NCBI RefSeq assembly: GCF_918797505.1
Contig: NC_092798.1
Span: forward strand, 8,135,501-8,199,500
DNA: 64,000 bases
From: Bemisia tabaci
Lineage: Eukaryota; Arthropoda; Insecta; Hemiptera; Aleyrodidae
Direction: 5' to 3'
Part shown: positions 1 to 12,862 of the stretch, one piece after another
Numbering within the stretch: position 1 is the first letter of the stretch
Layout: the number at the start of each line of letters is the position of its first letter
Translations under genes and position numbers: made by a program
Notes under the pieces: model-generated
Seen by the model: the letters and a program-made list of their open reading frames with translations, nothing else
Told to the model about the DNA's origin: nothing
Database searches by the model: none

Positions 1-597
1 TCCGTTCATGTCACGGGTTTTCCCATTGTTCGACTTTATTCGACAAATAGGGCAATTTCCGGCCTTCAGACCGGTGCTGTCACAGTCTCGGTGATCGAGA
101 CTAGGTTCCAGGGCCTCAGGTTCAAAAATGGAAGTCTATTAGGAATAAAATCGGAGTCATCAATCTCATGAATAGTCCTGGCTAGATGAGGAGAAGCCCG
201 ATTTTATTTACACGGGAGCATACTCGATGGGCACTTCAAGTGATCGTCGTTTCGAAAGTCGGCGCAGGTTTGAAGTATGTTTAACACGCTACTTAGCTGA
301 AAATCAAATGGCATCATTAAATACAGATCTGGCGGGATATCATGCGTTCAGAGGCAAGAAATGCGATGAAAAAATGTCCCGTCTCAGAATCAGATGGTAC
401 ACTGCTGAACACAAGTGTGTACACTATTAAAACTTTTGAAATTGTTAAAAAAAAACTCACGTTTTCACATAATGATTATTTTTTGATAATTTATAACATG
501 ATTATTTTTTACTTAATGATTTTTTAAAATTTTCAAAGGTTTTAGTACAACAGCTTTTACTGTTTATAGAATTTAAATCGTTTTAGTAAAACAGACG
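1..597. other. no gene recognised
   Basis: AT-rich sequence from about 430 on. No splice-consistent exon or clear repeat copy was identified. The 67-codon open frame at 227-430 has no recognisable domain. Confidence 0.5.
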
Positions 598-880
598 TAC
601 ACAGTTGTGCTGAGAGAAAACGCCGCATGGGCCATCAGACGTTGCCAAATTCCCTCTGTTAAAATACAAATTTTCTGCGAAATTTGCTCAGTAAGCGCTC
701 TCAGATAAAGAAATAAAACATTTGAATGCAAATTCTCCATTCTGCTAACAGAGAGGAAAAAATCACGGCAATTCTCAAGAAATTACGTTGACTAGTTTTT
801 TAAAGAAAAAATAAAAAGTGATTGGAGGTCTGCAACGTCGCGAACGGAGATACGGGGTTTCGCTCTATAGTCATCAAAGT
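598..880. repeat. broken ends of two dispersed foldback families (D then F)
   Basis: 598-700 resembles the left end of family D (GTGCTNAGGAAAAACGC terminus). 770-880 resembles the interior and end of family F (phrases such as GGTCTGCAACGTCGC and GAGATACG). It looks like an old insertion of one into the other. Confidence 0.5.
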
Positions 881-888
881 CGATTTTG

Positions 889-1141
889 TCGTGCTTAGGA
901 AGAACGCTGTATGAGCTTTCAGAGTTTTGCTGATTTTCCTCTGATAAAATACGAATTTTCAGGGAGATCTGTGAATATTTTTCCTACAATTTTGTAAAGA
1001 ATTTCATTTGCAATCGGATATACACCATATGTAAATTTCAAGAGAACATACTCATGATTTTCCTTAAAAGTGAACATTTTATCCGAGGAAATTTGGCAAC
1101 TCTCGGATGCTCTTGAGGCGTTTTTCCGTAGCACGACAGTA
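889..1141. mobile_element. family D foldback MITE (TACTGCCGTGCTAAGG end)
   Basis: Begins GTCGTGCTTAGGAAGAACGC and ends in the inverted form CGTTTTTCCGTAGCACGACA. About 250 bp, non-coding. Other copies are at 9253-9506, 51939-52200 and 60350-60604. Confidence 0.75.
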
Positions 1142-2373
1142 CACTACAAATATAGTCTTATTTATTACCGAACAATTATTAAGTGAGATTTCGCGTAGAA
1201 TAGTCCTTCATGAATAGTTTGGCATACAACGTTCAAAAACAGCGAACTTAAACGGACTTATGACGGTTAAGATGTGAAGTTAAAAAAACCAAATTTCTGA
1301 AAAACTCTATTTGAAATATTCACAATCCGCTACAATGATAAGCGCCTTCAATTAGGAAGGCATACTACCCGCGTTCTCCGGTGTTGAACCATAGCGTCTA
1401 CCTCGGTCAGTCTGTAAAATAGCTGTTGAGTATGAAGGCTTGCAACAATCGAATTACTATGCACACTTACCAGCATATTTTTTTAACTGTCGTTGTAAGA
1501 ATGAACTAGACCGCTTACAACTTATTCTTCGGGATTTTAGAGAGAATTTTATGCCGGAAACTTAAATATCAATGTTTTTTCCAGTTTAAACAAAATCCTT
1601 TTCCTAAAAATCAGACTTGGAGGCCCACTCTGGATTGATCCGCCAGAAAGGGGAGGGAGTGCCCTCTGCATGAAATTTTTAAATGACTTTTGGTGAAAGC
1701 ACTTCCTTTTCACCTCTGTCTATCTGTATTTAAGGATTAAGACAATCATTTCTAGAATAGATTCGGCCTTAATCCCTATAAATATTTGAAAGCCTAGAGC
1801 TATGGGCGTGTATCAACCTTTTGACCCGATAATCATTCAAGGTTACAGAATCCTCAGATGATGAACCCAATTCCACATTGGGCCTGTCCGCAATGGCTCA
1901 AAATACCGCAAAAGACGAAGGAGCATTTTTGCCGTGTTACGTAAGAGAACCGCAAGTGCAGTCTCAAATGAACCTCAAGACACATACGAGCATATGCTAA
2001 CCATGGCTCAAACAAAGATGCACTTACGGGTCTCTTCCGTAAGATTTGAGGAGGAAAAATTGCGGATAATCCGATGGAGATGGTGAGCGAACCTTGAATC
2101 CCGATCTAAATACAGACAGTGGTCGGTGGTGTCCAAAAATAAAATGACCACCGTCGATGTTGACAAACGCCCCGATTTCCCCCTCGGAGAACCTGTCAAA
2201 TATTCGTATTTTCTGGGGAAATTTGGCATCGTCGAAGACGGGTGCTCAAGCGGGATTGTGATTGCGCTTTGCCAAAAACAATGCTCTGTTGACTTAGCGG
2301 GACACTTTAATGATAAACCGCGGGTCTACGGAGGGTTGATATTGTTGTTACGTGGTTTTGCCCGTGGTGACTT
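1142..2373. other. no gene recognised
   Basis: Mixed-composition sequence without a convincing exon, RNA gene or repeat copy. Confidence 0.45.
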
Positions 2374-2504
2374 ATATCGTCGCTCCTCTGACGTAAGGGC
2401 GTATCTGGATTTCCACGTGAGCCCTGTTTTACATAAAAACCCACGCTTTCTGGGGCTCATGCGAAAATCAAGGTACGCCCTTACGTCAGAGGGACGACGA
2501 TATC
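2374..2504. mobile_element. palindromic MITE (family P)
   Basis: Foldback with arms around CGCTCCTCTGACGTAAGGGC and its inverse near 2473-2500. A diverged copy lies at 57325-57452. The 161-codon open frame 2126-2611 runs straight through this palindrome, so I do not call it a gene. Confidence 0.7.
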
Positions 2505-3919
2505 TTTGGCACCCGGTCCATCTACACGGTCACTTTATGACGGTTTCCACCGCGGCTCGGATCGAGACGGCTTGGCGGGTAAATGTACCTGGTCGGAATG
2601 TGAATATATGAAAATTTAAATATTTTGAGGTAAAATTCCTCAAGCCGTGGTAAGAAAATTTTCACCGGTACCACCGGATAAAAAATTGTTAAAACACTGT
2701 ATTGTTAGTATTAAATAAATTTTTGATCATGAATTTCATTAAATCTAGAAGCCAACACCCTCTAGATGTCTGGCAGTGTTCACAAAGCGGCTGGTAACGT
2801 AAGCAGTTACATGATTAACTTAATCAGAAATCTAGAACACTGGTCGCTAGATTTCATCAGGATCATACCTGGGGTGTTTCAGGTCCAACCAGTAGAATTT
2901 TACGTGGATTCATTGGCTGAAAATAAGGTATTTCCCTATGGACGAGGAGTCTTCATATTGAACTACTCGTAGCTACAGCCCCCTTCCCTTAGGTTAAAAA
3001 AGTATCGACTTTTTTTCTCTTTCAAATTCTGGAAACATTTTTGTGTCAACCGTCAGAGATTTTTGCAGTTGGATGTAATTTTTTTGTCAAATACTAATTT
3101 CAGTTTAAATATTATATTGCTTCAGTTTTTTTTAGGGGGGGGGGGGGGGTGTGTATAGGGGAGTCCTCAACTCCGGATTGGAATGCGCCCCTATGTCAAT
3201 GAGAATTGTAGAAAAAAAACCGAAATGAGGGATGTTAGAGAGAGTTTTGAGGCCATCTCGCACACGTACAATATTACTCTGACTTGATGTAAAGGTGAGA
3301 CACGGTGAATCCTCACAAGTGCGCCTAGAAATTGTCCCGTGTATCTCCATAATCGTGTTGTCGAAGTCATAACAGTAGATTTGTTTGATGACACACTCTG
3401 TAGTGCACACCTGAACCCTCACAACGTTATAATCTATTGCAAGGGGGGCGGAACTTCGGTTCATATCGAGTGCAGAATTTTTTCGGTTAAAGCAACCGAA
3501 GCTTCCGGGTTTAGGAACCGCGAGCCTCGGTTCGTGTGACTGGAAATAAAGTTCTGTAAAACATAACAGACTTTTCTCTCGCAGTGTCGAGGCCTACATA
3601 CTTTGTCTGATCATCTCTTAATAATTCCGTGGCAGGGGATCATGGAATTCTTTTTTCGATTACGGGAGGCCATTCGTTTTGTTGCCAAAGCAAGGAAAAA
3701 ATGTTTGCTCCACAAATTGCATGCGTCAGCCTTTTGACTCAACGCTTAATGTAGTGAAGCTGACTTGAGTTTTTTTCTGTTGTTTTATGGCGACTTGAGT
3801 TCAATCGTTCAATTCTACACCTGTAGCAAGAGACTGTGCAACCAAAAGACATAAAAATGGAGCGCTAGAAGAAGAAAGTGAAGCCACCTCTCCTATTGGT
3901 TAGAGCAGCAGAAAAAGTA
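2505..3919. other. no gene recognised; poly(G) tract near 3137-3152
   Basis: Holds a G run of about 16 at 3137-3152 and otherwise unassigned sequence. Overlapping open frames of ~65-110 codons at 3132-3539 show no domain or splice context. Confidence 0.45.
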
Positions 3920-4302
3920 ACTTCATCTGCGATTCTTGTAAGATTCCTCCTTGTTACAAAGCCAAAATAGGTTTATTACAAAAATTCACCATCCCAACTT
4001 TATTTATTTGTTCGTCTTATACAAATAAAACGAGATGAGAAGAAGAAATGTGGAAAAATCAAGGGAACAAATTCAAATCAAATTTTGTTTCCCGCGCATG
4101 GATTCACAGCAACTTTATCTGAAATTTCTGTAAGATTCCTGCTTGTTACCAAGCCAAAATAGGTTTTTCATGAAAATTCACCATCCTAACTTTATTTATC
4201 TGTTCGTTTTAGGCATTTAAAATGAGATTCGAAGAGGAAATATGGAAAAATGAAGAGGACAAGTTCGAATCAAATCGTTTCTCGCGCATGGATTCACAGC
4301 GC
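3920..4302. repeat. direct tandem duplication, two ~192-bp units
   Basis: Units start near 3920 and 4112. Both contain GTAAGATTCCT, AGCCAAAATAGGTTT, AACTTTATTTAT and end in CGCGCATGGATTCACAGC. Divergence is moderate. No coding pattern. Confidence 0.8.
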
Positions 4303-6226
4303 CAGAATGGCTTCGCTTCTTCCCCTTGCCTTTAGATACGAGCGTCGAGCACTCCATCTTTATGGCTTTGGTGCGACCCTCAATGGTATACGTTCAGAAG
4401 ATCAAAACCGACGGTAACCTCCTCTTACCGGAAGATAAAAGTCAACTTCATCAAGTTTTCATTCGGGCAAAACGGTAAAACCTGCAACTGAACTTTCACT
4501 CTCTGAGTTTGAGTGTGCTTGGGTTACCTATTGTTTGCCAAGAGGTTCTGGCGCAATCATGCTTGAACAACACGCATCTGTCGAGTTTGCCAAAATTATT
4601 AGACGCGAACAAATTCGTTTTCGCGTGGCCTCCCACTCCTCACCGTCTTATCTGCACATTTTTGCCAACTTACCCGATGCTCCCTATTTGCTAGGTGCCT
4701 TCAACTAATCTATTAAGAGTCTAATCACCAGTCACAGCCCGAGTTCAGATGAACAAGCTTTGGGATCGCATCGAGTTAGAATAGTAAGACTTAATTATTC
4801 AGCATTGACCTGCAGAAAATATAAAGTTGGCTTGTTTCCCTTTGAGAAAACAAAATGGGAGCGGGATTTTTGAAACATCGCTGTTGAGATGTTCGGTCTC
4901 CGAATTTGGCCATTGATAAGTGTTGTGCCCCTGCACAAAGAATTTGAATCAAATATAACTTTCTTCGACGTTTATCGCAAAAACTTGTCAGAAAAAATTT
5001 AGGGGTTGCATTCCCGGTTGTTTTGAAAGGAATTTCAGTTGAATTGAACAAATTTTTTTCGAAAAAATTTCATTATTTCTGCGGGAAATAAGAGTATATG
5101 GATACCTGCAGACAAAAAATACACGGATCACGACTTTGTAAATTTACTGTTTAATTTTTCTGAAGAAAATTAAGGACCACATTTTATTGAAATTGCCTTC
5201 AAATTTCTTTTAAAAATATAGAAAATAATAAGGGTTTTAAAATAGTTGCAATGAAGATACTCCCACTTTTACCCTGCCTTTACTCGTTAGCTATCGATAT
5301 GCCCGGAGGCGAAGAGGAATTTTGTCAAATGCCCAGACAGATAGATCAATCCCTCTCTCTTAAACTTAAATTTTGAGCTCTTCCAAATTTTTGGCGAGTG
5401 GATGTCTAACTTGGTTGGATAGATGAAAATCTTGTGTAAAATGTTCAATAATTTCATGATTTTTCTCAGAATTGTTTGCGCTCATCGAACATCAATCTCA
5501 AAATTGCTTTCTACTTCATTCATACCCATTATTTGGAAATTAAACATTGAAGCATGTTGAGAAAATTTTTAATAACTAAATTTATGAAATACTGTATTTT
5601 AATCAATTAATGCTTTAAAAGTGCCAACAAATTTAGAAATATTTCTTAAAAAACATGCAAAAATCGGTAGTCATTCAAAATTTGATTGATTCCTCCGGTA
5701 TTAGAAAAAAACCACTGAAAAAATTATTAGTCACCGAAAATATTTAGTGGCAATTCCTTTTGATTGAAATAAAACAGTTCCAATGTGTGATAAGTGTGCG
5801 AAATATTCAAACAGTAGTAGGTGAGATAAAGGTAGCATTAAATTTTCCAATGGCTCACAGTTCATTGGGCAGAAGTTCTAATTTTAGGTTTGGCTCCGAC
5901 GACCCGAAACGAGCGGAAACTGCATGTGGGAATTTTTGAGCCCCTCTTGTAAAATTTGTTTTTTTTTTTTTTTTTGACAAGGGGCTTGACTTCCGAAGTA
6001 CAGAAATATGCCGCTTTATTATTCTCGGCTGTTTTTGACCAGGTGCGAGCCAAGAAAATATTGACGCAACGCTCGACTAATTCTCTGCCAGCGTTACTCC
6101 TGACATCTTTGCTGTAGAGAATAATTTGTATCACAACAATTATTGTTTGAATTTTGGTTAGCGATTTAGAAATGAACTTTCGTCCCTTTTTCTGATGGAG
6201 AGATCGTTGCGCGAATGATTACAACA
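4303..6226. other. no gene recognised
   Basis: AT-rich, with a T run at about 5958-5974. The open frames at 4791-5051 and 5862-6134 have no recognisable domain. Confidence 0.45.
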
Positions 6227-6228
6227 TA

Positions 6229-6446
6229 CAGGGTTATTCAAAAGTCACGCACCACTGGCCATGAGGGGGTTGGCCATTTGAAATTTTTGAGTTGCCCCCC
6301 GCCCCCTCCCCCGAGAGGATAAAAAACTGGAGGATACCTAAACAATTTTCCCCCTCGATACGAGGAAAAACGTCTTAAACCGCAAGTCGATATCATAATT
6401 AGAACTAAAGTTATGGCCAGTGGTGCGTGACTTTTGAATAACCCTG
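6229..6446. mobile_element. mariner-type MITE with perfect ~35-bp terminal inverted repeats
   Basis: Left end CAGGGTTATTCAAAAGTCAC continues as a perfect inverse of the right end to ...CTGGCCAT, flanked by TA at 6227-6228 and 6447-6448. TA target and CAGGGT ends fit Tc1/mariner. 218 bp, no transposase. The right TA directly abuts the next element. Confidence 0.85.
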
Positions 6447-6448
6447 TA

Positions 6449-6715
6449 GGTGATTCGACGGACGCCACTTTTTGTGTCAGAGCAATACTGATATCGAAAC
6501 TGCACTTGAATGCGATATTTTTCTTCTAAAAAAATCCTGCCTTTGTTACATGAAATTTTTTTGTCAAATTTGGTTCATAAACTCTTTAGTCTCATGACAA
6601 CAAAAATGTGATCACAAAAATCGAATAAAGTGATAAGGAGCTGAAATTATGGAACAAATCGATGCGGTGTATCGCACGTTGCTCTGACATAAAAAATGGC
6701 GTCCGTCGAATCACC
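6449..6715. mobile_element. family E foldback MITE (GGTGATTCGA ends, TTAA-type)
   Basis: Ends are GGTGATTCGACGGACGCCA and its inverse, with TTAA after the right end. Same family as 25501-26373 and 27124-27565. Shorter than those copies. Confidence 0.75.
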
Positions 6716-8339
6716 TTAAAAGGCTTTCTCCACAGTATTGGGCCGCCAGATTAGTTCTGAATCGAAAAATATTTACAAACTTATTTTACAATTAAGTATG
6801 GGGCAACAGCGTATTTAAAATAGAAACATGAAACTTTGACCATATTCTATACCTTGCTATGAACGGTGTCAGAATGTCAATTCTAGATTCAACGATTTTT
6901 TTTTTGTTTAAAAGTTTGTTTTGCACACACGCATGACTTTCTTTAGTAATTCATTAAAGCTGGTAAAGCCGGAGACATGAGAGATTGTTATAATATGGGC
7001 AGCAGAAAAAAAAAAAAAATTATAGGACAGCCATTAACGATTTTTCACACCTTTACAAGCTTGAAAATCTTACAAACAATGATTTTATAACCCAATTTCA
7101 CGATGTTCGTTTCGATAAAAAAATTTCCTCATACATCTTTTTCTTTTCACCGTCGAGTTTTTCCTCAATTCTTGTAACTGCTGCGCGTATCTGTCAGTTT
7201 TATAAGATGTTCTCGAAAACTCAGGAGTTTTATCTGTGCTTGAATAGAATGGACAGGATTCGTAAAACAGCCTGAGAGTTTCAAATATCGTATGTTAAAA
7301 AGACAATTCGCAGAAACAATCTGAAGCAGCTCATATGTCCTCAGTGCATTATTTGAATCTGTATTGTGTACACCATTGATTTCGTTCATGAGCAACTATT
7401 TTAACTCCTAAGTAAGTAATTTTGCCTAGGCACTCACACTCCTATAATTTGCCCACGATTTATGATTTTTTTCCTGTCGAAGAAGCGTTTTATATTCAAT
7501 CCTTATACATTTTTTTCCATCAGCCTTTCTTTTGAAATGAAATTGGAAAATTCTTGAAAATTGATGTGCTATATTAAGTGAAGTAAAGCTATAGTACGAC
7601 TAAAGTAGTAATTAAATGCGAAAGTAAGTACTAGTGAGTAAGTTAAAGACTTATGTACCTTATCAATTTATTCATCCTGGCCAAAACTGATGGAACTCAA
7701 GGATATTCTGGCTGAATATTGTGCTTTTCTGGCAACATTCTAGAATGACAATTTAAAAGATTGATAAATTTTCTGTCCACTCTTCTAAATACAACCTCGC
7801 GTCTATCATTCTAACGGCCAATTCTATTTCAATCGTCTCTGCCCCGAGCGCTCGAGCTTAGAGTGGCGAGATCTGTCGTTGAAAGTTCGAACTTTCAGCA
7901 CTTCAGAGTGCTTACATTCTCCTCTTCTCACTGCAGAGAGCATAACGGTTACTCTATTGACGATAGTGATTACTTTGTCAATGTAGAAATAATCCGGCGC
8001 TATTGAGTCAAATTTTGCGCAAAATTCTCGAGTCTATCTTAACTAATAAGTTAAAATATGATAAACTTAAATGAAAAATGAATATCCTCAAAGGTATATA
8101 GTAGGAACTTTATTACCCTGTCTTTTCTTTCATTTACTGTCCAAAAAAAATAAAAATAAAAATAAAAAAAAAAAATAAATAAAAAGTACAGTTACAGTTA
8201 CGGCACAGGTTCAAAAGATAATGGAAAGAAGTTCATGAAAGGGGAGCAATTCATATCTCCAGCTGTAGAATCCGCGTAGTAATATTGACTTTGACTTTTA
8301 AAAAGTTCAAATACAAACATAACACGGTGGCCCTAAACT
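6716..8339. other. no gene recognised
   Basis: AT-rich with A/T runs near 6897, 7006 and 8140-8190. No exon or RNA gene supported. Confidence 0.45.
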
Positions 8340-8476
8340 GGATTTCATCTTGCAATAAGGAACCACTATCTCTGGCTCTCCCATAAAAGCACATATCTGC
8401 ATAGGGAAACCAATGGCATGAATGTTGTTTCGAAAATGGACCAGAAATAGTGGTTCCTTTTTGCAAAAGGTAATCC
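8340..8476. mobile_element. family A MITE, target duplication AACT
   Basis: 137-bp foldback; the ends GGATT... and ...AATCC enclose inverted GGAACCACTAT/ATAGTGGTTCC and TCTGG motifs. Flanked by AACT at 8336-8339 and 8477-8480. Confidence 0.85.
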
Positions 8477-8967
8477 AACTGTAATTTAAGCCCTAGCTTA
8501 AAGGAAAATTCATCATACTAAAAAACTATTTTGGCGCATCTTTGAAAGTTGAAAGAATTACTTTTCCCCTACTGATCCTTTCATACTTTAGTTAGATCTT
8601 GTGATAGGTAAAATTTATCAGGAAGGCTGTGAACGTCGCAAACTGACATATGCTTGTTTTTTGGTTCCACCATCGGACGGAATATGCGAAACATAAATCG
8701 ATAATGCTGCGGTATTCCTCCATGCCTGTACGCGAAAATGATCGTCAAAAGTGCAAACAGAGGCGGCATATCGGAACTTTCCCGAACTTATTTTTCTCCT
8801 CTCTGCACTCGTCTGTCGATAATATCAACGATTTATGATATCCCAGCTCGTGAAATAGATCCCACACCACCCTCCCTCGTGAATCCTCTGTTCGAATGCA
8901 GAACTATTTTGGAAAAATGCCACATGCTGAGTTTTACAACTTTGACATCTCACCCACGACCCCCTCA

Positions 8968-9233
8968 TATTGACGGTGAAGCTCCCAAAGCACGTATCTC
9001 GATTTGCGGCGTTGAGGACTTCCTGTCATACTTTATTATTTAAATGGAGGACTACTCAACGTCAATTCTTATTAAAAAACCCCATGACTTTTCCTCTCCA
9101 TGCGAAGCAAATTCTGAAGAGATTTCAAGAAATGATGTTGATTTGTTCTCATTAAAAAAAGTAAAATAGGAGTGGAGATGTTTAAACTCTGCAAACGAGA
9201 TAGTGCGTGGTTTAGGAGTTTCACTGTCGATAT
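8968..9233. mobile_element. family F MITE (ATATCGACGGTGAAA ends)
   Basis: About 265 bp with inverted ends ATNGACGGTGAA...TTCACTGTCGATAT and the interior phrases AATTCTTA, TTTTTCTTCTC and GAGATAGTGCGTGG found in the other copies at 9548, 10551, 35331, 48397, 55290, 58495, 61655 and 63120. Confidence 0.7.
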
Positions 9234-9252
9234 GCATAGTTCCTCCAGTACC

Positions 9253-9506
9253 TACTGCCTTGCTAAGGAAGAACTCCGTATGAGCCTTCAGGCGTTGCCA
9301 AATTTCCTTCGATAAAACACGGATTCCCTGGTCAACTTATGAATAGCTTTCTTCCAATTTTTCAGATAATTTTGCTCGCAATTTCACCCGAAGTTCCTGA
9401 AAATTTTAGGCAAAAATATTCATAAATTTCCTCCAAAATAAATATTTCAGTGAAGGAAACTTGGCAACTCTCGAATGTTCATAGGGCGTTTTTCCTTAGC
9501 AGAGTA
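9253..9506. mobile_element. family D foldback MITE
   Basis: TACTGCCTTGCTAAGGAAGA at the left and TTTTTCCTTAGCAGAGTA at the right. Shared inner phrase AGGCGTTGCCAAATTTCC. Confidence 0.75.
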
Positions 9507-9547
9507 GTTCATAGAGTTTTAACATGCGTTTTATGCACTGTTAAGCA

Positions 9548-9805
9548 CGTTTACGGTGAAACTTCCAAAACCGCGTATCTCGTTTGCGGTGCCTCAAAAT
9601 CCCTGCTCCTATTAAAATTTTTCAAAGGAATAAAAATCAACACCATTCCTTGAAAATTTCACAGACTTTTCTTCGGCCAGAGAAGAAAAATCACGGCAGT
9701 TTCCGAGAATTGCCGTTGAATAGTTTCCCATTGAAAAATAAAGCATGACAGGAGGTCTGCAACATCGCAGCCCGAGACACGCGGTTTGGGATCTTAACCA
9801 TTGAT
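9548..9805. mobile_element. family F MITE
   Basis: Inverted orientation relative to 8968. Contains GAAGAAAAATCACGGCAGTT and AGGAGGTCTGCAACATCGCA. Ends are somewhat eroded. Confidence 0.65.
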
Positions 9806-10550
9806 GTGCGCACACATGAACGTGGATTATCAACATTTACGCCTTTTGTAAATACGGCAATTCGAGTGCAACTTGACAGTCTTGCGGAAGTTTGACCTCC
9901 AAGTTTGCAACAAGTTGTTTCCACGAACCTTGCCAACAATTTTCTACTTTCGAGCGCTACTTTGACCCTTTATTTTAACATTTTTTCCAACTACCCGAGC
10001 AACGCCTGCACAGAATCAACCCTGCAACCGGCAATAGATCCATCTATGTTTTTCAGGGTGCAACTTTGTTAGCCAAAAAATAAGTTATCACTGAGGAGTG
10101 GGCCAGTTCGGAATTTTGAATTTATAATTGATGTCACGTAAAAAAGAAAGAACAGAAACTGGAATAAAACTAAATACTTAGAAACATTGTTAAAACGGTT
10201 CTTTGGGATAAGTTCCAAGACATTCTCCCACGATGCCATAATGTTGTAAGAAAGTCTGTCAAATTTTATGTCTGTCGATTACGTCTTAAATGCACTGAAA
10301 ATTTTTTTCCAGTTGGACTAGCAGTAATCCTTATGAAACATACCGCGATAGGAATTTCTCGCCGAAACAACAGAAAATGTCCTTTTTTCAAATGTGTCTT
10401 ATCTTAGAGACATCCGTTCGCTTTGAAGAGTTTTCCGGTTGATTCAATGAAAATTCCTGTAATGGCGTATGACAGGATAACAGGAACATTTTTCTCAAAA
10501 TGCTAAACAAATTTTTCAACGGAGCTACTCATCAATCAGCACAGGGTGGA

Positions 10551-10808
10551 ATATCGACAGTGAAATTACCAGATGTCACATACCTCAGTTTGCGACGTCG
10601 CAGACTTTTTTTTTTTTTTTTTTTTTATGGAAAACTACTCAACGTCAATTCTTGAAAACTTCCGTGATTTTTCTTCTCTGTGCGAGAAAAATCTGTAAAA
10701 ACTTCAAGAAATGATATTGGTTTGTTCTCTGTCACAAAAATAAAATGTGAACGGAGATTTGTAATCACCGTAAACGAGTACGTGGTCTCGTAGTTTCGCC
10801 GTGGATAT
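10551..10808. mobile_element. family F MITE
   Basis: Left ATATCGACAGTGAAATTACC and right CCGTGGATATAT. Interior has TTTGCGACGTCGCAGAC followed by an 18-base T run. Confidence 0.7.
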
Positions 10809-11765
10809 ATTGTCCAATACAGAAGCCTTTTTGAAAGGTCTCCCAATCTTTAAGTTTCCTGATTTAGTGCCTTGCTCTAACCATCGTTGAGGATCAATCT
10901 TGGAATAATTGAGTGATCTGTGCATCTGAGCCAAGGGTATTTTGGGCAAGCTTCACAGACACAAAGTCCATCAGGATTTGTTAACGCACGTAACTTTCGT
11001 TTTTTTAAGTCTGGGATCGGAAGTGATGGGAAACTTTTGGCACAGGACGCGAATTTATTCTAATCGACGCGTGTCATTGCACGGCCTGTAACGTTCAGAC
11101 GGCCTCGCAATATTTGAGTCGGTGATTTTTTGCAGAGGTAACGTAATTTAGTCGCAAAGTTCCACGATTTCTGCCGTGATATCTATATTTTCAAGGGATG
11201 AACGATAAACAATCATTTTTTTTTCACACAATTTTTTTTTGGGGGTAATTGTGTAGTGTACATATGCATTGTGCACAGGCTTGTATGTTCTACACGTTTG
11301 CATGATTTTTGACGTATGACATGGTTTTCTTATGTAAGAGCATGTATTTTAGAGGTACAATAAAATTTTTAGTCTGTCTTGTGGTCTTGTGGCTCTAGCC
11401 TAGATAGATGCCTCTTTGCAGCAAATGTTATGGAAATATTTATTTTTTCTCTACACAGTATCAAAAAAGAAAATTATACGAGATAATTCAATATTGACGC
11501 CGACTAAAAAATTCTAACACGCATGGTTTAATCTTATACGTACACATCATTGAGCATGTTAATTCTGGTAAAATTGAACGTAGCCTTGCCATAAGCAACC
11601 ATGAATTAAATAAAAAAGAATCATGCAGTGTGCAAGTCCACACATAGTTCCTTTACATTTTTAAAAGTATCGCATTATTTATCGATCTACTTCATTCTTA
11701 TATCATTATTATCTATTTTATACGTTCATTTATTAGAAAAACTGCATCGACTGACTTTATAATTT
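10809..11765. other. no gene recognised
   Basis: AT-rich, no supported exon, RNA gene or repeat copy. Confidence 0.45.
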
Positions 11766-12019
11766 AGACCGCGTTTAACAGAAAGGAACCAAGCCACATC
11801 AGCCATTGCCAAATTTAACTGGGCAATTTCATTTTTTACGAGAGAACGTTTGTGCGGATTCCTTTGAAAATTTTGAGGAATTTGCCTCTCACTATCGAGA
11901 TAATTCACTGAAATTCGCAACAAAAGCCCGCACAACTGTATTCATGTACAAAATTAAATTACCCAATTAAATTTTGAAATAGCTGATGTGGCTTGGTTCC
12001 TTTCTGTTTGACGCGATCC
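11766..12019. mobile_element. family C MITE, target duplication ATTT
   Basis: 254-bp foldback; inner ends AGAAAGGAACCAAGCCACAT and the inverse ATGTGGCTTGGTTCCTTTCT. ATTT flanks at 11762-11765 and 12020-12023. Other copies at 30980-31237 and 56273-56500. Confidence 0.85.
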
Positions 12020-12233
12020 ATTTGACCTCCTTAAATAATTCCTTTGATTTCAATCGTTCTCACAAAGCCTCTTTAAACTCTACGTCTGATTCTCAAACTC
12101 AACCCAACGCACAAGGACAAAACGGCGCTCTCAGTTTGGGCATTATTTGAATTTTGTGGTTAAAATTTGTATTTAAAAGTTTTAAAAGGTAGATTATCCT
12201 TACAGGCGGCGAGAGAAAGTATTATCAATCTGG

Positions 12234-12478
12234 AACGCCACCAATGGATCGAGTCAAGGGACGAGGTCGGACATGAAATTTTTGACAAAAACTGCGAATT
12301 TTGATGTTTATTTCGTCACATTTTGAAGTTCAAGGGGTGCTCCTTGAAGAAAATTTCACGAGAAAACCAATGGAGCCACTTTTAGAACCTCAAAGTTCTG
12401 TTTAAACGGAGTTATAAGCGTTTAAAGTTTCCAAATTTCGTCCGACCTCTTCTATTGACTCGATCCACTGTGCGCCAT
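12234..12478. mobile_element. family G MITE (TGGATCGAGTCAA ends)
   Basis: Ends TGGATCGAGTCAA and TTGACTCGATCCA. Interior GAGGTCGGACATGAAAT, GTTTATTTCGTCACATTT and GTTATAAGCGTTTAAAG. Partial copies at 34085-34296 and 47190-47321. Confidence 0.75.
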
Positions 12479-12862
12479 AAGAATGCTTGAAAAACCGAGA
12501 GCGGTGTCATTTCGGTGCTTTTCACAGAGATGTCTTGGTTTTTCTTAAAACTTCCACTCTACCCTATTGGCTCGTTTAAAAAAGAGTCATTGCAACCGTC
12601 TGCGTCTCGTTCACAAAGGACGGAAATAGATCAAGGCATCCTCGGTCACCGCCTCGACAATCGCGCCAGACGGCCGAGAGACAGCGACTTTGGTCCCAGC
12701 CCCTTGATGCAACTATTCGCACCTCCCGGTAGTCTGCGTTGCATATTCGCAATAATGAAGGCGTTTCGTACACTCATGAAATACGGTCATAGACAAAGCG
12801 ATCCTCCACTGGCCTCAGCGGGTCATTTATTGAAATTTTGTGTTTGTCGAGCGGACATACAT
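12479..12862. other. GC-richer unassigned patch
   Basis: Less AT-rich than its surroundings around 12590-12760, open in one frame on each strand (125 codons on plus, 65 on minus), without a recognisable domain. Could be a remnant of a gene or of a longer element; not called. Confidence 0.3.

Noticed and set aside
2126..2611. 161-codon open frame with an intact start
   Set aside because: It runs across both arms and the loop of a palindromic MITE that recurs at 57325; no domain.
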